This document shows, in pieces, positions 46,590 to 58,692 of a DNA stretch of 64,000 nt. Source of the DNA: Datisca glomerata (taxonomy: Eukaryota > Streptophyta > Magnoliopsida > Cucurbitales > Datiscaceae); assembly GCA_003255025.1 (NCBI GenBank), contig QANY01004032.1:62001-126000 (forward strand). Reading direction: 5' to 3'. The notes below the pieces were generated by a model. That model had not been told where the DNA came from. It ran no database searches and was given only the letters and a program-made list of their open reading frames with translations. The position numbers and the translations under genes were made by a program. How positions within the stretch are numbered: the stretch's first letter is position 1; each line of letters begins with the position of its first letter.

Positions 46590-47954
46590 TAGGGATGGCA
46601 TGTGGGTCGGTTCAGACCGCGAAACCAACTGAGTCGGCCCGTTAAAACTTGAACCGGCCCGGCCTGGATATGAACAGCATCGGGCCAGTTAAGGCCCGCA
46701 TGCTAAGCCTGGGCCTTTACGGGTCGGGCACTTCTATGTAGCCCAGTCCAGACCGGAATGGGTATATGGCCCAGACCAACCTGGACTGGTCTAGCCCACG
46801 GGTCTTAATCAATCCTGTCTGTGAATCAATCTTTTTTTATCTAAAAAAATTGTGTATAAATAGAAAATTAAACCTTTGACTTCTCTCTCACTAAACAAAC
46901 TTCTTACCACTAGATCAAGAAATTTTTTGTGAAAATATTGTTTATATTATATTTTTATATTTTTTCAATACATTTTGTCAAATTCTTTATAAAATATATT
47001 TTTGAGATAAATGTATTTAATTAAATAAATAGATAATATTTTATTTAATAAAAAAAATACGCTAAGGGTTCACAATGGCATACAGTAATACCAATTAACA
47101 AGACACAAATGTAAAAAAAATACAAACACAGCAAATTATAATTCAACATAAATATAGGGTTATAACTATAGTACACTGCCAACAAATTATAATCTAACAC
47201 ATAATATAGTGAAAGCCCTCATTTGTGTTAAGGATTAGACTGATGCCATAAAAAAAAGACAACAACGAATAGACGATATTGTTCAGAAATTTCAAGATTT
47301 AGATATCAGTGAACATGAAATATAGATTAGTTATTACTTATTTAGTATATTTTAAGATAATTTACATGTAATTTTTTAGATTGTTGCAAGTGATTGATAA
47401 ATATGTATATGTCAACCTAGTTGGTATGCGCCAACCTAGTTGGTATGTGCTTAATTATAGTGATGTAACTCTCAAATTCAATAAATAATATATTATATTA
47501 ATGAGAGTTAGAGTCTCCATTAATATTATTATTATTATTACTTTTTATAATTATTTTAATTATTATGACAAGTTTTTATATTGATGTTGTAAAGTAATAA
47601 AAAAACTATCCACGGTTTACAACATGATTTCTATTTAGTTTAGTGGTATTCATACACATTTCATTTCCTCCCACCAAGGTTCAAATCTCCACATCTACAA
47701 TTTTTGAAACTTTTAACATTTAATAAAGTGATGTACACAGGCAGGTCTTATTCAAATTAACCGAACCGGTGTGGACCATTTCTAGGCTCGGTCCGTGATT
47801 TCACGGGTCGGCTCAACGGTTTAGTACGGGCTGGCCTATATTTCCTACGGGCAGGCCCATGAACCAGCTTAAAATCCCAGGCCGGCCCTTGAACTTGCCG
47901 GGCCGAGGGCTGACGGGTCAGGCCAGGCCCGGGCATGCGCATTTGTCACCACTA
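46590..47954. mobile_element. hAT non-autonomous element with perfect 8-bp target duplication
   Basis: The flanks are ACTGTGTG at 46582-46589 and ACTGTGTG at 47955-47962, an exact 8-bp duplication. The termini TAGGGATGGCA and, on the other strand, TAGTGGTGACA fit hAT ends. Both subterminal regions (46600-46810 and 47760-47940) are rich in GGCCCG/CGGGCC clusters, likely transposase-binding repeats; the middle is AT-rich and non-coding. It depends on a transposase elsewhere. Confidence 0.85.
47625..47700 (+). repeat. tRNA-like A/B-box pair inside the hAT element (SINE-like)
   Basis: TAGTTTAGTGG (47636-47646) fits the pol III A box and GGTTCAAATCT (47678-47688) the B box, 31 bp apart, as in tRNA-derived SINE heads. 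No clear body or A-tail can be delimited. Confidence 0.35.
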
Positions 47955-47962
47955 ACTGTGTG

Positions 47963-48330
47963 ATTTAAATTCAATCTCACCTCCTCAATTAAGCTCTCCA
48001 ATCGGAGCAATTCATCCCATTCACCCAGTCCACTACCCTATAGGAATCTGACTCTATATGGTATGTCATGCTCTTAAAGAGATTTCTAGACCTTCCTCTA
48101 CTGCCAACACAAGGACACATCATGCACAAATACTTATTAAGGGCATGCTTATTAAAAAAATTAAATGAGGCTTTAGATTGAGTATTTGAATTAAGGATTT
48201 GGATTTAAAATTTGGATTGGAGATTTAGATTTATGATTTGTAATATTATTGTTTCTGCCGAAAACTTCAACTGTTAGGTAGCATGCAATCTTCTCCCAAT
48301 AATACTGATACTTGTCTATCTCTCTCCTAT
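47963..48330. other. Intergenic AT-rich DNA
   Basis: No gene or known element. 48170-48240 has a short run of ATTTGGATTT/ATTTAGATTT variants. Confidence 0.4.
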
Positions 48331-50808
48331 TAAGTATGGGCGTCCTCCTGGCTAGGGATCTACAAGACACAAAAAATGAACCCGTAGGTGAGGAGAACGG
48401 GGGTGGTTGGCTCGCCTAAGGGCCTCTGATGCCTAAGTCAGTATCCTGACATTATTTCAGCATTATTTCCTTAAGGGAGAAATGGCCTACCTCCATCTTC
48501 AGTGATGAGGGTGTTTGTACCTGAAACCTTGCTAGAGAAGCGTGTCAAGGAAGCTCCGGGGGTGTGCTGGGGAAGTTTCTCGGGACACGAAGTGTATCCC
48601 GACTCTTCTTGATTAGACGGAAAGGAGGCGACCCTTGACATAAAGCGATGAGCATTAAATGTTGATTGTGCTTTTGATGTGACATATTAGAGATTGATCT
48701 GATACTATGCATCGATGATTGGACCTGCTGGGTTCTCGAGCCTATGGTGAGGTTCCACCTGAGATGTTACTTTCGGTGAGTAATGATGGTCCTGGTACTC
48801 GGGGTTATCCAGGCTCTCTTCACGAGCTTGATCCTTTCTATCTTACATAAGCTCGAGTTTGTGCAACAGGAACTCCTTGGGGATGACAGCTGAGGTCAGT
48901 TCTTCTCTTTCGACATTTTCCCCTCGTCGTTGGCTCTCTGCTGTGGTGCGATATGTGTTGCCCTCTCATTGGTGCTTGGAAAAATACCTATAACAGTTGC
49001 CCGCATCAAAGACTTGGGTTGTTTCATTCTCCCGGGTCAGAAGACTTCTATATCCAAGCACCTCGTTCGAGCTACCTTGGAGTGATGATAGCTAAGAGCT
49101 TCATCCGTTCCGGGCACTTCACACATGTGCTTAAAGTTCATTTGGTTGGGAGCTCATACCAAATGGGATAAATTATGTGGTCATTTTTGTCGCGACTCAT
49201 CCATCATGCCTACATCATTGCACCTTCTCTGCGGTTCAAGGCCACCACTCTCTTGGGAGTGGTGGGTGCACATGTCTCCTCGATGTGTTGCTTCATTCCT
49301 GACATGTCATTTGAACAACGTTTGGTCTTCCAAATTTTTTATTATTGGCCTGTAAAATGGCTTCTTATTGGGCGTATATAGCCCTAACAATCACCATCTT
49401 GACCATCTTTAATGCCCCTTAAATGAGCATTTTCCTTCTTCTAGGCTTATAAATAGGTGGTTTTCCTTCCCATTTCCTTAATCCTTACCTTCCTTACAGA
49501 ATCACAACTTTTATTCTTACCCCCATTTCTTCTTTCTTCCTTGGGGGGAACAATGATCCTTCTACTTTTAGGGCCCCTTTCATTGGGGGGCTTCCTCCTG
49601 AGATCTTCTTGGTTTTCCTTTCCATGGCTGTCATTTCCCTTTCTATCGTCCTTTAAATGGCGTGCCTCAAAGTTGCTGATGTTCCATTTGTGGTGATTTT
49701 CTTGCCATCAATAAGCCTGTGCGGTGAACCCTTTGTTTGTGTCTGTTACCTACCCTTGGCAGTAGAAACATTCTCCTTGAAAAGGCTTGTAAGCTAGCTG
49801 ATAACCTTGACCTTTTATCAATAATGAAGCACCTCCACCGCCCACGATCCACCAGTGGCTCATTACAACATGCGCCTGCATGCTTCAGGAGTGGGGTGTA
49901 ATAGTTCTTCCACTCACATCCTTCAATATCGTCTTGAACCCAGGCACAATGGATCCCTTCTCAAGTTAAGAGATTGTGGCTTGTGCTCAACTCAGAAATT
50001 GTACGATGCTAGTCGGTTGAGCTCCTTTTTAGCTCGACTTGGTGTGATCGTCAGACTAATTCGTAGTGATCCTGAATCGTTTCTCACCGTGGCTCTCAAG
50101 GCCTCTAGAAGAGTTCAAGAAAGTTATGGAAGCCTTGTGACCGGGGGGTGGGGGTCTAATACTTTTAAGCTAGCCTAGTAGAGGTACACCCACTTAATTG
50201 ATGAGGAGATTCTTGTTCCTTTTTCTTCGCTTGTACTTGAAATCCTTTTCCCTTAATAATGAGAATGAACTTTTATTTGGTAACTCTGACTCCTTTTGCT
50301 TATTTCCTTTATTGTAGCTTGTATCTGTATGAACTGTGCTTTAAGTAATGAACATATCTCGAGTAGGTAAAGTTCCATTGTTTACCTCCGTCAAGCTTTG
50401 ATCAAGGTCTAGACGAGACCTTAATCTTCCTTTGTTCTTGCCTCTTTGTTGCTTTGAGTTAGGAAATGTTTAATAACTCTTGCAAACCTGAGCTACGGTG
50501 TTGCTTTGACCCCGAGCTTAAGTGGGTCCTGAACGAACTTGGTCCTTCCTAGTGGGCTGCCCCTTTTTTTGGGAGTTTACCTTTTGTCGTTTTGTTAAGC
50601 ATCATTTCTCTTGGTTAAGCCTTTTCATGGTATGACGAGTTAGACTGCAAGCCGAACTCCTTTCCTTTAGTACTTCGTTAGATGACCTTTCTTTTAGCAC
50701 CTAACCATTCATTCCTGCGTTGGATAAATCCTTGTATGGCGAGCTAAAGTGCTCGATAGACACTTCTTCAAATTCTAGCCAGGCATTCTTGCTCTGGCTA
50801 GGGCCCCG
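48330..50808. mobile_element. Unclassified GC-richer repeat unit, left part (possible Tat-type non-autonomous element)
   Basis: Composition rises clearly relative to the flanks. 48340-48450 carries CCTCTGATGCCTAAGTCAG, a phrase I associate with LTRs of non-autonomous Tat elements in reverse orientation. A good TATA box CTTATAAATAGG lies at 49446-49457 (+), followed by frames with no family match (49855-50178 would encode 107 residues containing LSSFLARLGVIVRLIRSDPE). By position this could be the plus-strand accessory gene of a Tat element. A perfect inverted repeat AAGGTCT/AGACCTT lies near 50404-50422. No LTR pair or target duplication was found. Confidence 0.35.
50700..50808. repeat. Left remnant of the hairpin tandem array, cut by copia element E
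   Basis: CTTGTATGGCGAGCTAAAGT, then GCTCGATAGACA and TCTAGCCAGGCATTCTTGCT with CTGGCTAG match one unit of the 87-bp array at 57747-58692. Copia element E therefore inserted into the array. Confidence 0.75.
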
Positions 50809-52322
50809 TGTTGGATTAGCTTTTAAAAATTTGAGGAAAAAATACTGAACCATGAACGATTCGTAGGTGGAAAATAAAAAAAAATTATATAAACCATTTA
50901 ATCATATTAAATATAAAACATTTTATGATCATGCATATTTAGATTTACTTGTTTAGAAGACGTAGAAGTAATATTATACCTTTTCTGTATTGGAGAAGCT
51001 CTGATTTAGTAGAATCTTATTCATTGTCTTGCATTCTTCGTTCTTCACAGAACTTGAATCAATTTTCGCACCAACAATCACTCATATGATTCAGAAGTAT
51101 ATCTCAATAGGATATCGTGAGGAACTTAGTGTGGGATCTCAAAACATTAGAGGAAGAAAAAAAGTTTTCTTCTTCCGTTTTAGAAATCGGCGACAACCTC
51201 TAGGGCGAGAGAAAACCTTTTCCTTGCTCTCTGTAATCACAAACTATGATTATAGTTATGGCAACACACACTTAGGAGGCAACCCTAATACCATCCCTTT
51301 TATAATGATTATGGAATTTATACATACACTCTTATATTATAAATTGCTAAAAATCTCCTCTCTACACTGCCCTCTGCGATCTTTTTCATCTTCTCTAGAA
51401 CCAATACTGTGTTAAAATTCATCAATAGAAATTGATAGATTGAATTGATCCCTATAAATTAATTAATTAATTTTTTTTATTTACTAATTATCCAATAATT
51501 AGAAAATAACCAATTAATTAATTTGAACATTAATTTTACTCTGCACTACTTTAGTGATGACACACATCACATATGGGTTCGGGAAGTACCTTGGTCCAAA
51601 CACTTTTTTGGTCCAACTGATGTTGTTTCTCATTCCTGTTCTTACGAGCTACTCGTGAGATCTAATGGACCCACATCAATTAAGCTATAGGATTCAAATA
51701 CTTGGTGAATTTATCTTCATAAATTCTCGACTGATTTAATCCTGATATCGTACGACTCCATTATAGGTCCGATATCGAATAAACTCTCAATTCATGCATG
51801 CTACATTTTCTATTGGTGTAAATAAATACTTTTATTTCATGGTCCACAGAATATTTACTATGTTACCCTTCATGAATATCAATAACAAGAGCGAAAATAT
51901 TCTTAAGACGTAACAATTAGATTTAGAGCTAGATAAACGACTTTGCACCAAACTAATTTGTTATTGGTCTATTCAACATGTTTCATAACATATATGCATC
52001 AACTGTTGGAGTCTCCACACTCATGCCCTAAGATCGGCATCCTTTGTTTCCGCCTAACAGTTGTAATCAGACTCGATTTCTCAGTCAATCCTCAGACTAC
52101 GAATAACATTCTAAACTATTTAAGAAGAATTTATCTGGTAGACCCTCTGTTTTTACTCTTCGTACGTTGACAATAATTTCAAGAGTTAAGTAAATTATAA
52201 ACAATTTAATTAAAAGAAAACTTTCATTGATTCATAAAATTCAGTAATATAAAAATGCCAGAGAAATAACTAAATACTCATATATAATTATTACACCCTA
52301 CTTTATGGACACAATTCCAACA
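50809..52322 (-). repeat. 3' LTR of element E (left copy, internally deleted)
   Basis: Starts TGTTGGATTAGC and ends TTCCAACA on the plus strand; aligns with 55893-57746 except for one deletion of about 385 bp between about 51893 and 51900. Confidence 0.9.
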
Positions 52323-52337
52323 ATCTCCCACTTGGAC
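52323..52337 (-). other. Polypurine tract of element E
   Basis: On the minus strand CCAAGTGGGAGATTG abuts the 3' LTR, a standard copia tract. Confidence 0.85.
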
Positions 52338-52339
52338 TA

Positions 52340-52830
52340 AAGTAGGCATGTACAATATCATATCCCCACGCACCCTAAATGAACATCAAAGACTTTACTG
52401 CTTAAAGTCTTCATGAATGGATCTGTCAGGTTGTTGACTGTCGATATGTGTGTTACTGCAACATCTCCAGACTGAACAATCTCTCTGATGAGGTGATACT
52501 TAAGCTCTATGTGTGTTTATGGCTCCTCAATTCCTTCGAGTTTGCTACATCCCTACTGTTATCGCAATAAAGTGTCATGAGTTTGTCAGCTTCTGGAATG
52601 ACTTCTAGAGTCTTTAGGATCTTTCTAAGCCAAACAACCTCCTTTACAGCTTCAGAAGTTGCCACATACTCAGCTTCCATGGTAGAATCAGCAATGCAAG
52701 ATTTTATGATACTTCTCCATACTACTGCTCCACCATTTAGAATGAACACTGATCCTGAAGTCGACCTCCTGAAATCCTTGTCTTCTTAGAAATCAAAGTT
52801 GGTATAACCTATTATATTCATGTCGGTACC
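52340..52830 (-). pseudogene. RNase H of element E
   Basis: Frame 52749-52507 reads GGAVVWRSIIKSCIADSTME, AEYVATSEAVKEVVWLRK and LYCDNSRDVANSKELRSHKH, with the catalytic Glu in the TMEAEY motif and Asp in YCDN. The domain start lies further right in another frame, with a stop near 52788. Confidence 0.9.
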
Positions 52831-52849
52831 TGAATACACAAGCATGTAG

Positions 52850-53770
52850 TTCTTTATTCTCTTAAGATATGAGGATGTGCTTGATGACATTCCGTTGCTC
52901 GAGTCCAGGATTAGATTGGAAATGACTTACCACGCCCACAGCGTAGTAAATATCCGATGTAGTGCAAAGCATCGTATACATGAGACTTCCTACGGTTGAG
53001 GCATAAGGAATCTTTCCCATGTCTTCCTCTTCTTATGGAGTCTTGAGAGATTGCTCCTTGGAGAGGCTGACTCCATGCCTAAAGGGAAGATATCCCTTCT
53101 TGGAGTCTTGCATACTAAACCGATCAATCACCTTATTAATATAAGATGCTTGAGACAGTGCCAATTGTATGTTCTTCCAATCTCGAAAGATCTAACTACC
53201 AAACACAAAGGCAGCTTCTCTGAGATCCTTCATATCAAATTGCTTTGCAAGTCAAATCTTGACGTCACACAATTTTCCTATACCATTCCCAATTAGTAGA
53301 ATATCATCCACGTATAAGACTAGAAAAACCTTCTTCCCTTCATGTATCAGCTTATACACACAGGGTTCACCCACTAATTGTTCAAAACTAAAGTTCTTGA
53401 TAGTTTCTTCAAATCTGATATTCCATGATTAAGACTCTTGCTTAAGTCCATAAATAGACTTCAATAGTTCCCAAACATTGCCCTCTTGTTCTTTTTCCAT
53501 GAACTCGTCAGGTTGAGCCATATAAATGTGCTCCTCAGATTGCCATTCAGAAATGCAGTCTTGACGTCCATCTGCCAGATTTTAGAATCGAGGGCAGCAA
53601 CAATGGACATGAGAATTCGGATGGACTTAAGCATGGGCATCGGTGAGAAGGTATCCTCATAGTCAATACCTTCCTTTTAGGTGTTGCCTTTGGCTACAAG
53701 CCTAGCTTTGAATGTCTCTACATTTCCATCCAGACCTCTCCTCTTCTTATGAATCCATTTACACCATACG
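52850..53770 (-). pseudogene. Reverse transcriptase of element E
   Basis: The catalytic YVDD lies at 53303-53314 inside VLYVDDILLIGN, preceded by FEQLVGEPCVYKLIHEG. Upstream pieces include the IHKKRRGLDGNVETFKARL-type start of copia RT at about 53750-53700. Stops and shifts separate the parts. Confidence 0.9.
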
Positions 53771-53939
53771 AGTTTTATCCCTTCAGGAGGATCTACCAGC
53801 TTTAGACTCCGTTTGAGTACATCGATTGTATCTGGATGTTCATGGCGTCTTGCCATAGGTTTACTTTGGGATCAACCATAGCTTGTGAGTAGGAAAGATG
53901 TTCATCATGATCCATATATGAGACTGTCATCAAGGCATC

Positions 53940-54950
53940 TCCATAAGACATGCACATGTCAGGTTGTCTTATAACCCTCGAGGCTACGTAGGCTCTGGCC
54001 CTTGTTGTGGTTTTACCATTATTGAATCATGTCCTGATTGGGGAGTCAATGTCCTCCCACTCAATAATTCCTCTAGCAGAAATGTGCTACTCATCTTCAC
54101 ATTTATTATATAGTCTTCCTCAAGAAAATGTGCATTTGTGCTAACGAATGTTTTTTTGTCGGCCGGACAATAAAAGACGTATCTTTTTGTTCTCTTGGGA
54201 TATCCTACAAACATGCATAATTTTGATTAACTAACCAACTTGCCTGTCTTCACTCTCAGTACATGTGCTGGGCATCCCCATATCCTTAGGTGGCTTATGG
54301 TCGATTCTCATCCACTCCATCTTTCATATGACGTGCTAGGCACCGTCTTTGACGGAACTTGACTTAGAATGTATGCTGTTGTTTTCAAGGCATATCCCCA
54401 AAACGAATATGGGAGGGATGAATAACTCATCATGGATCTAACCATATCCGCCAGAGTTCGATTCCTTCTTTCTGATACACCATTCTATTATGGAGTTCTA
54501 GGTGCTGTAAGTTGATAAAGAATACATTCTTCCTTAAGAAAGTCTTCGAACTCTCCTGGAAAGTATTCTCCACCACAATCGGATCGTAGTGTTTTAATTT
54601 GTTTCTCTAATTACTTCTCAACCACAACCTTGTACTCTTTGGAATTTTTAAAAGTTTCAGACTTTTGGCGCATTAGATAAACATGTCCAAAATGCGAGTA
54701 GTCATCAGTGAAGGTTACACAATATTCGTAACCTCCTCTTTCAATGGCACACATACATCACTATGTACGCGTTCGAGACATTGAATGGCTCTTTCACCCC
54801 CTCGATGAAAATGGTCTCTTGATCATTTTACCTTCTATGTAGGATTCACACGTGTTTAATGATCTCACACTTAAAGTTTGCAATGGACCATCATTTGCAA
54901 GTCTTTTAATCCTGTATAGGCTAATATACCCAAGACTCAAGTTCTACAAG
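53940..54950 (-). pseudogene. Integrase of element E
   Basis: From right to left: a GAG-pre-integrase-like part with SYIEGKMIKRPFSSRG (about 54850-54800), then core fragments. The C-terminal region follows in frame 54214-53984: MFVGYPKRTKRYVFYCPADK and STNAHFLEEDYI, typical of copia integrase ends. Several stops. Confidence 0.85.
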
Positions 54951-55179
54951 TAGGTTAGATTGATTGAATTAAACTTCAACATTTTACTATCCATTTGTCA
55001 ATCAGTATTTACTTTAGTGTCACATATCATTGTAGTTATTGGTTTGACATAGAATAAGTTATTTATCAAGCGTGCAATAGTGATCAAGCAATTATTTCTA
55101 ACAATACTAATATCATTATCAATAAAATTTAAAGAAATTCTTGCTCGATCAAACTAGCTACTAAAATAAGGTTCTTCCA

Positions 55180-55800
55180 AAAAATGGAGATATAATAAAC
55201 ATCTCGTAAAACCATAAAACTGTTATCAAATGATAACTTAATAGTTTCAACTGATACAGCCGATGCTAATGCTCAATTTCCCCAATGGATGCTAAATTCA
55301 CCCTTATCAAGCCTTCTTGTTTCAAGTTCTGCTTCTTAGCTTTCTTCATACATTTCTTGTGTTTCTTTTCCATGTTAGAGGTGAAAGGCTTAGTTTCAGT
55401 AAATTTTTCCTCACTAGTCATCCTCTTGCCCTTCAGAAATAGGGTCTCACAGCTTTGCAACTCCTTCATAAGCTCTGGAAGTGACTACCTCAACTTATTC
55501 ATCGAATTATTAAGTTTGAAGTTCTCAAAAGTGTCTAGCAGGGTCTCATATCATATCAATTGAGTCTCTCATGTGTTCTCTGACAAGAGTTTCAAGTTTC
55601 ATCCCACAGTTCATGAAGTTTAGCATCATGTTTGACTTGACGACGATGATCCTTGAACATTTCGGTGATGTTTAACATCACATCAGTGACAGTTTTCATG
55701 TTTTGATGTTGTTGTTGTAACACATTACTAACGGATGCTAAGATGTAACACCTGGCGATCTTATCAGAACACATTCGATCATGCTTTGAATCTGCCGTAC
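55180..55800 (-). pseudogene. gag of element E
   Basis: Frame 55774-55592 reads KIARCYILASVSNVLQQQHQ, then MLNITEMFKDHRRQ, the UBN2-type gag core of plant copia elements. Frame 55469-55266 continues with a lysine-rich stretch before the zinc-knuckle position; an intact CCHC knuckle is not seen. Confidence 0.85.
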
Positions 55801-55876
55801 AAAAATATATATATCAGTATCACAACATTCATTTATACATACATCTAATTACTAAATATGCAAAATCAAAAACTCA

Positions 55877-55890
55877 AGGCTCTAATACCT
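55877..55890 (-). other. Primer binding site of element E
   Basis: On the minus strand AGGTATTAGAGCC lies next to the 5' LTR; it equals the Met-tRNA site GGTATCAGAGCC with one change. Confidence 0.8.
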
Positions 55891-55892
55891 AT

Positions 55893-57746
55893 TGTTGAAT
55901 CGAGTTTAAAGAACTTGAGGAAAAAATAATGAACCATGAAAGGTTCGTGGGCAGAAAATAAAAAAAATCATATCAACCATTTAATCATATTAATTATAAA
56001 ATAACTTGTATGATCATGAATATTTAGATTGACATATTTAGAAGAGGTAGAAACAATATTATACCTTTCTTGTATCGGAGAAGTTCTGACTTGGTGAAAT
56101 CCTATTGATTATCTTACATTCTTCATTCTTCGTAGAACTTTAATCAATCTTCGTACTAACAATCACTTGTAGGGTTCATAAGTATATCTTAATAGGATGT
56201 CGTCAGAAACTGAGTATGGGCTCTCAAAACAATAGAGGAAGAAAAGACATTTTCCTTTTCCCCTATAGAAATTGGCGGCAACTTTTAGAGAGGAGAGAAA
56301 ACCTTTTTCTTGCTCTCTGTAATCACACATTGTGATTAAGATTATGTCAACACATACTTAGGAGACAAACCTAATGTCATCCCTTATATAATAATTATAG
56401 AATATATACATATACTCTTATATTGTAAAGTGCCGAAAATCATCTCTTACACTTCCCTGTGCAATATTTTTCATCTTCCCTACAGTCAATATTGTGTTCA
56501 AATTCATCAATCCATATTGATAAATGGAATTGATCTCTATGAATTAATTAATTAATTTTTTATTTACTAATTGTCAAATAATTAGAAAATAACCAATTAA
56601 TTCATTTGAAGATTAATTATGCTCTTCACTACTTTAGTGATGACACCCATCACATATGGGTTTGGGAAGCTTACATTGGTCAAAAGCACGTTTTTTTTCC
56701 AACTGATATTGTTTCTCATTCATATCCTTACGGGCTACTTTTGAGACCGAATGTACCCACATGAATGAAGCTATAAGATTCAAATACTCGGTGAATTTGT
56801 CTCTATAAATTTCTGACATATATAATCCTAACATCGTACGACTCCACTATAGGTAAAATGCTGAATCAACTCTCGATTCATGCGCGCTACATTTTCTATA
56901 GGCACAAATAAATACTTTTATTTCACGGTCCACATAATGTTTTACTATGTTACCCTTCGTGAATATTAGTAACAAGAGTGAGATGTAAAATTATTATTTC
57001 ACCCCTCTAGTTATTATTTTCTTAACTTCTTTATTGACTGTGAATAAGAAATACATAATAGTGAATTATCTCCCACAGTTCATCATGTCTTAACAATGAT
57101 TCATTTCATTGAGTACATGACCAGGTTTATTTATTCACACACCCATCAATAATGTATAAGGTGATATTATTGCATTTTACAATCTCACCACGAATTCCAT
57201 ATCTATGAATCACGTAACTCCAACATAGTTGAATCACGAACCCAACAGTTGAGGTATTGTCTGGTAATTCGAACTCAGTCCTTTGATTTATCAAACTATA
57301 TAAGTAACTAAGTTAAGTTTCTTATTGACCTCAAATTTAATGTAATCACGAAAATACCCTTAAGGTATAATAATTAGATTCAGAGCTAGATAAATAGCTT
57401 TGTTTCAAACTAATTTGTTACTAGTTTATTCAAATTGTTCTATAACATTTCTAAGTCAACCATTAGAGTCTCCACTCCCATGCCGCAAGACCGACATCAT
57501 TTGGTTCAATCTAACAATCGCAATCGGACTCGATTGTCCAGTTGATCCTTAGACTGCGAATAACATTATGAACTATTTCAGAAGAGTTTGTCTAGAAGAT
57601 CCCTCTGTCTTTATTCTTCTTACATTGACAATAGTTCTAGGACTTAAGTAAATTATAAACACACTTTAATTAAAGGAAAATTTTCATTAATTAATAAAAT
57701 TCAGTAATACATAAATGTTAGAGAAATAACTAAATACTCATAAATA
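55893..57746 (-). repeat. 5' LTR of element E (right copy, outer end lost)
   Basis: Starts TGTTGAATCGAG. Homology to the other LTR stops after AAATACTCATAAATA near 57746, about 50 bp before the expected end. Confidence 0.9.
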
Positions 57747-58692
57747 GGTATACTTTTTGCCTTGATGTCTAGCTAGGTGTGCTTGTCGTGGTAGACCCTT
57801 GATCCCGTCTGGAGAGCTAGGGTGCTCGACATACATCACTTTTTACCTCGATGTCTAGTCAGGGGTGCCTTCTCTGGCTAGACTCTTGATCCCGTCTAGA
57901 GAGCTAGGGTGCTTAGCAGACCTCACTTTTTGCCTTGATGTCTAATCAGGCGTGCTTATTCTGGCGAGACCCTTGATCATGTATGGCGAGCTAGGATGCT
58001 CGACAGACATCATCACTTTTTACCTTGATGTCTAGCCAGGCATGCCTGTTTAGGTTAGATCCTTGATCCCATCTGGCAAGCTAGGGTGCTTGGCAGACAT
58101 TACTTTTTATCTTGATGTCTAGTCAGGCATGCCTGCTCTAACTAGACCCTTGATCCTGTCTGGCGAGCTAGCGTGCTCGGCATGCATCACTTTTTATCTT
58201 GATGTCTAGTCAGGCATGCCTGCTCTGGCTAGACCATTAATCTCGTTTGGCGAGCAAGGGTGTTCGACAGACAACCCTTTTTACCTTGATGTCTAGGCAG
58301 GCGTGCCTACTTTGGCAAGACCCTCGATCCCGTTTGGCTTGTTACGGTGCTCCGCAGATATCACTTTTTACCTTGATGTCTAGCTGGGAATTCCTACTCT
58401 AGTAAGACCCTTGATCCTGTCTGGTGAGCCAGAGTGCTTGGTAGAAATCACTTTTTACCTTGCTGTCTAGCTAGACCTTTGATCTCGTCTGGTAAGCTAG
58501 GGTGTTCAGTAGACATAATATTTTACCTTGATGTCTAGCCAAGCGTGCCTACTCTAGCTAGACCCATTGATCTCATCTGCTGAGCTAGGGTACTCGGTAG
58601 ACATCACTTTTTACCTTGATGACTAGCCAGGCGTGCCTGCTCTGGCTATACCCTTGTCTGGCAAGCTAGAGTGCTCGACAAACATCAATTTT
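57747..58692. repeat. Tandem array of 87-bp units, each two hairpins
   Basis: CTTGATGTCTAG or a variant begins each unit at 57761, 57847, 57934, 58024, 58111, 58198, 58285, 58372, 58459, 58527 and 58615: spacing 86-90 bp, with one unit short (68 bp). The first half-unit carries TCTAGCCAG facing CTGGCTAGA. The second carries GTCTGGCGAGC facing GCTCGGCAGAC. Several units show matched changes on both arms. No open frame runs through the array. Confidence 0.9.

Larger units (their letters stand above)
50809..57746 (-). mobile_element. LTR retrotransposon E: Ty1/copia, minus strand
   Basis: LTRs lie at 50809-52322 and 55893-57746. On the minus strand the order is gag, integrase, RT, RNase H, with integrase before RT, which defines copia. 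A primer site and polypurine tract are present. The left LTR lacks about 385 bp present in the right one (about 56975-57360), and the right LTR lacks its last ~50 bp, so no target duplication remains. All genes carry stops. Confidence 0.92.
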
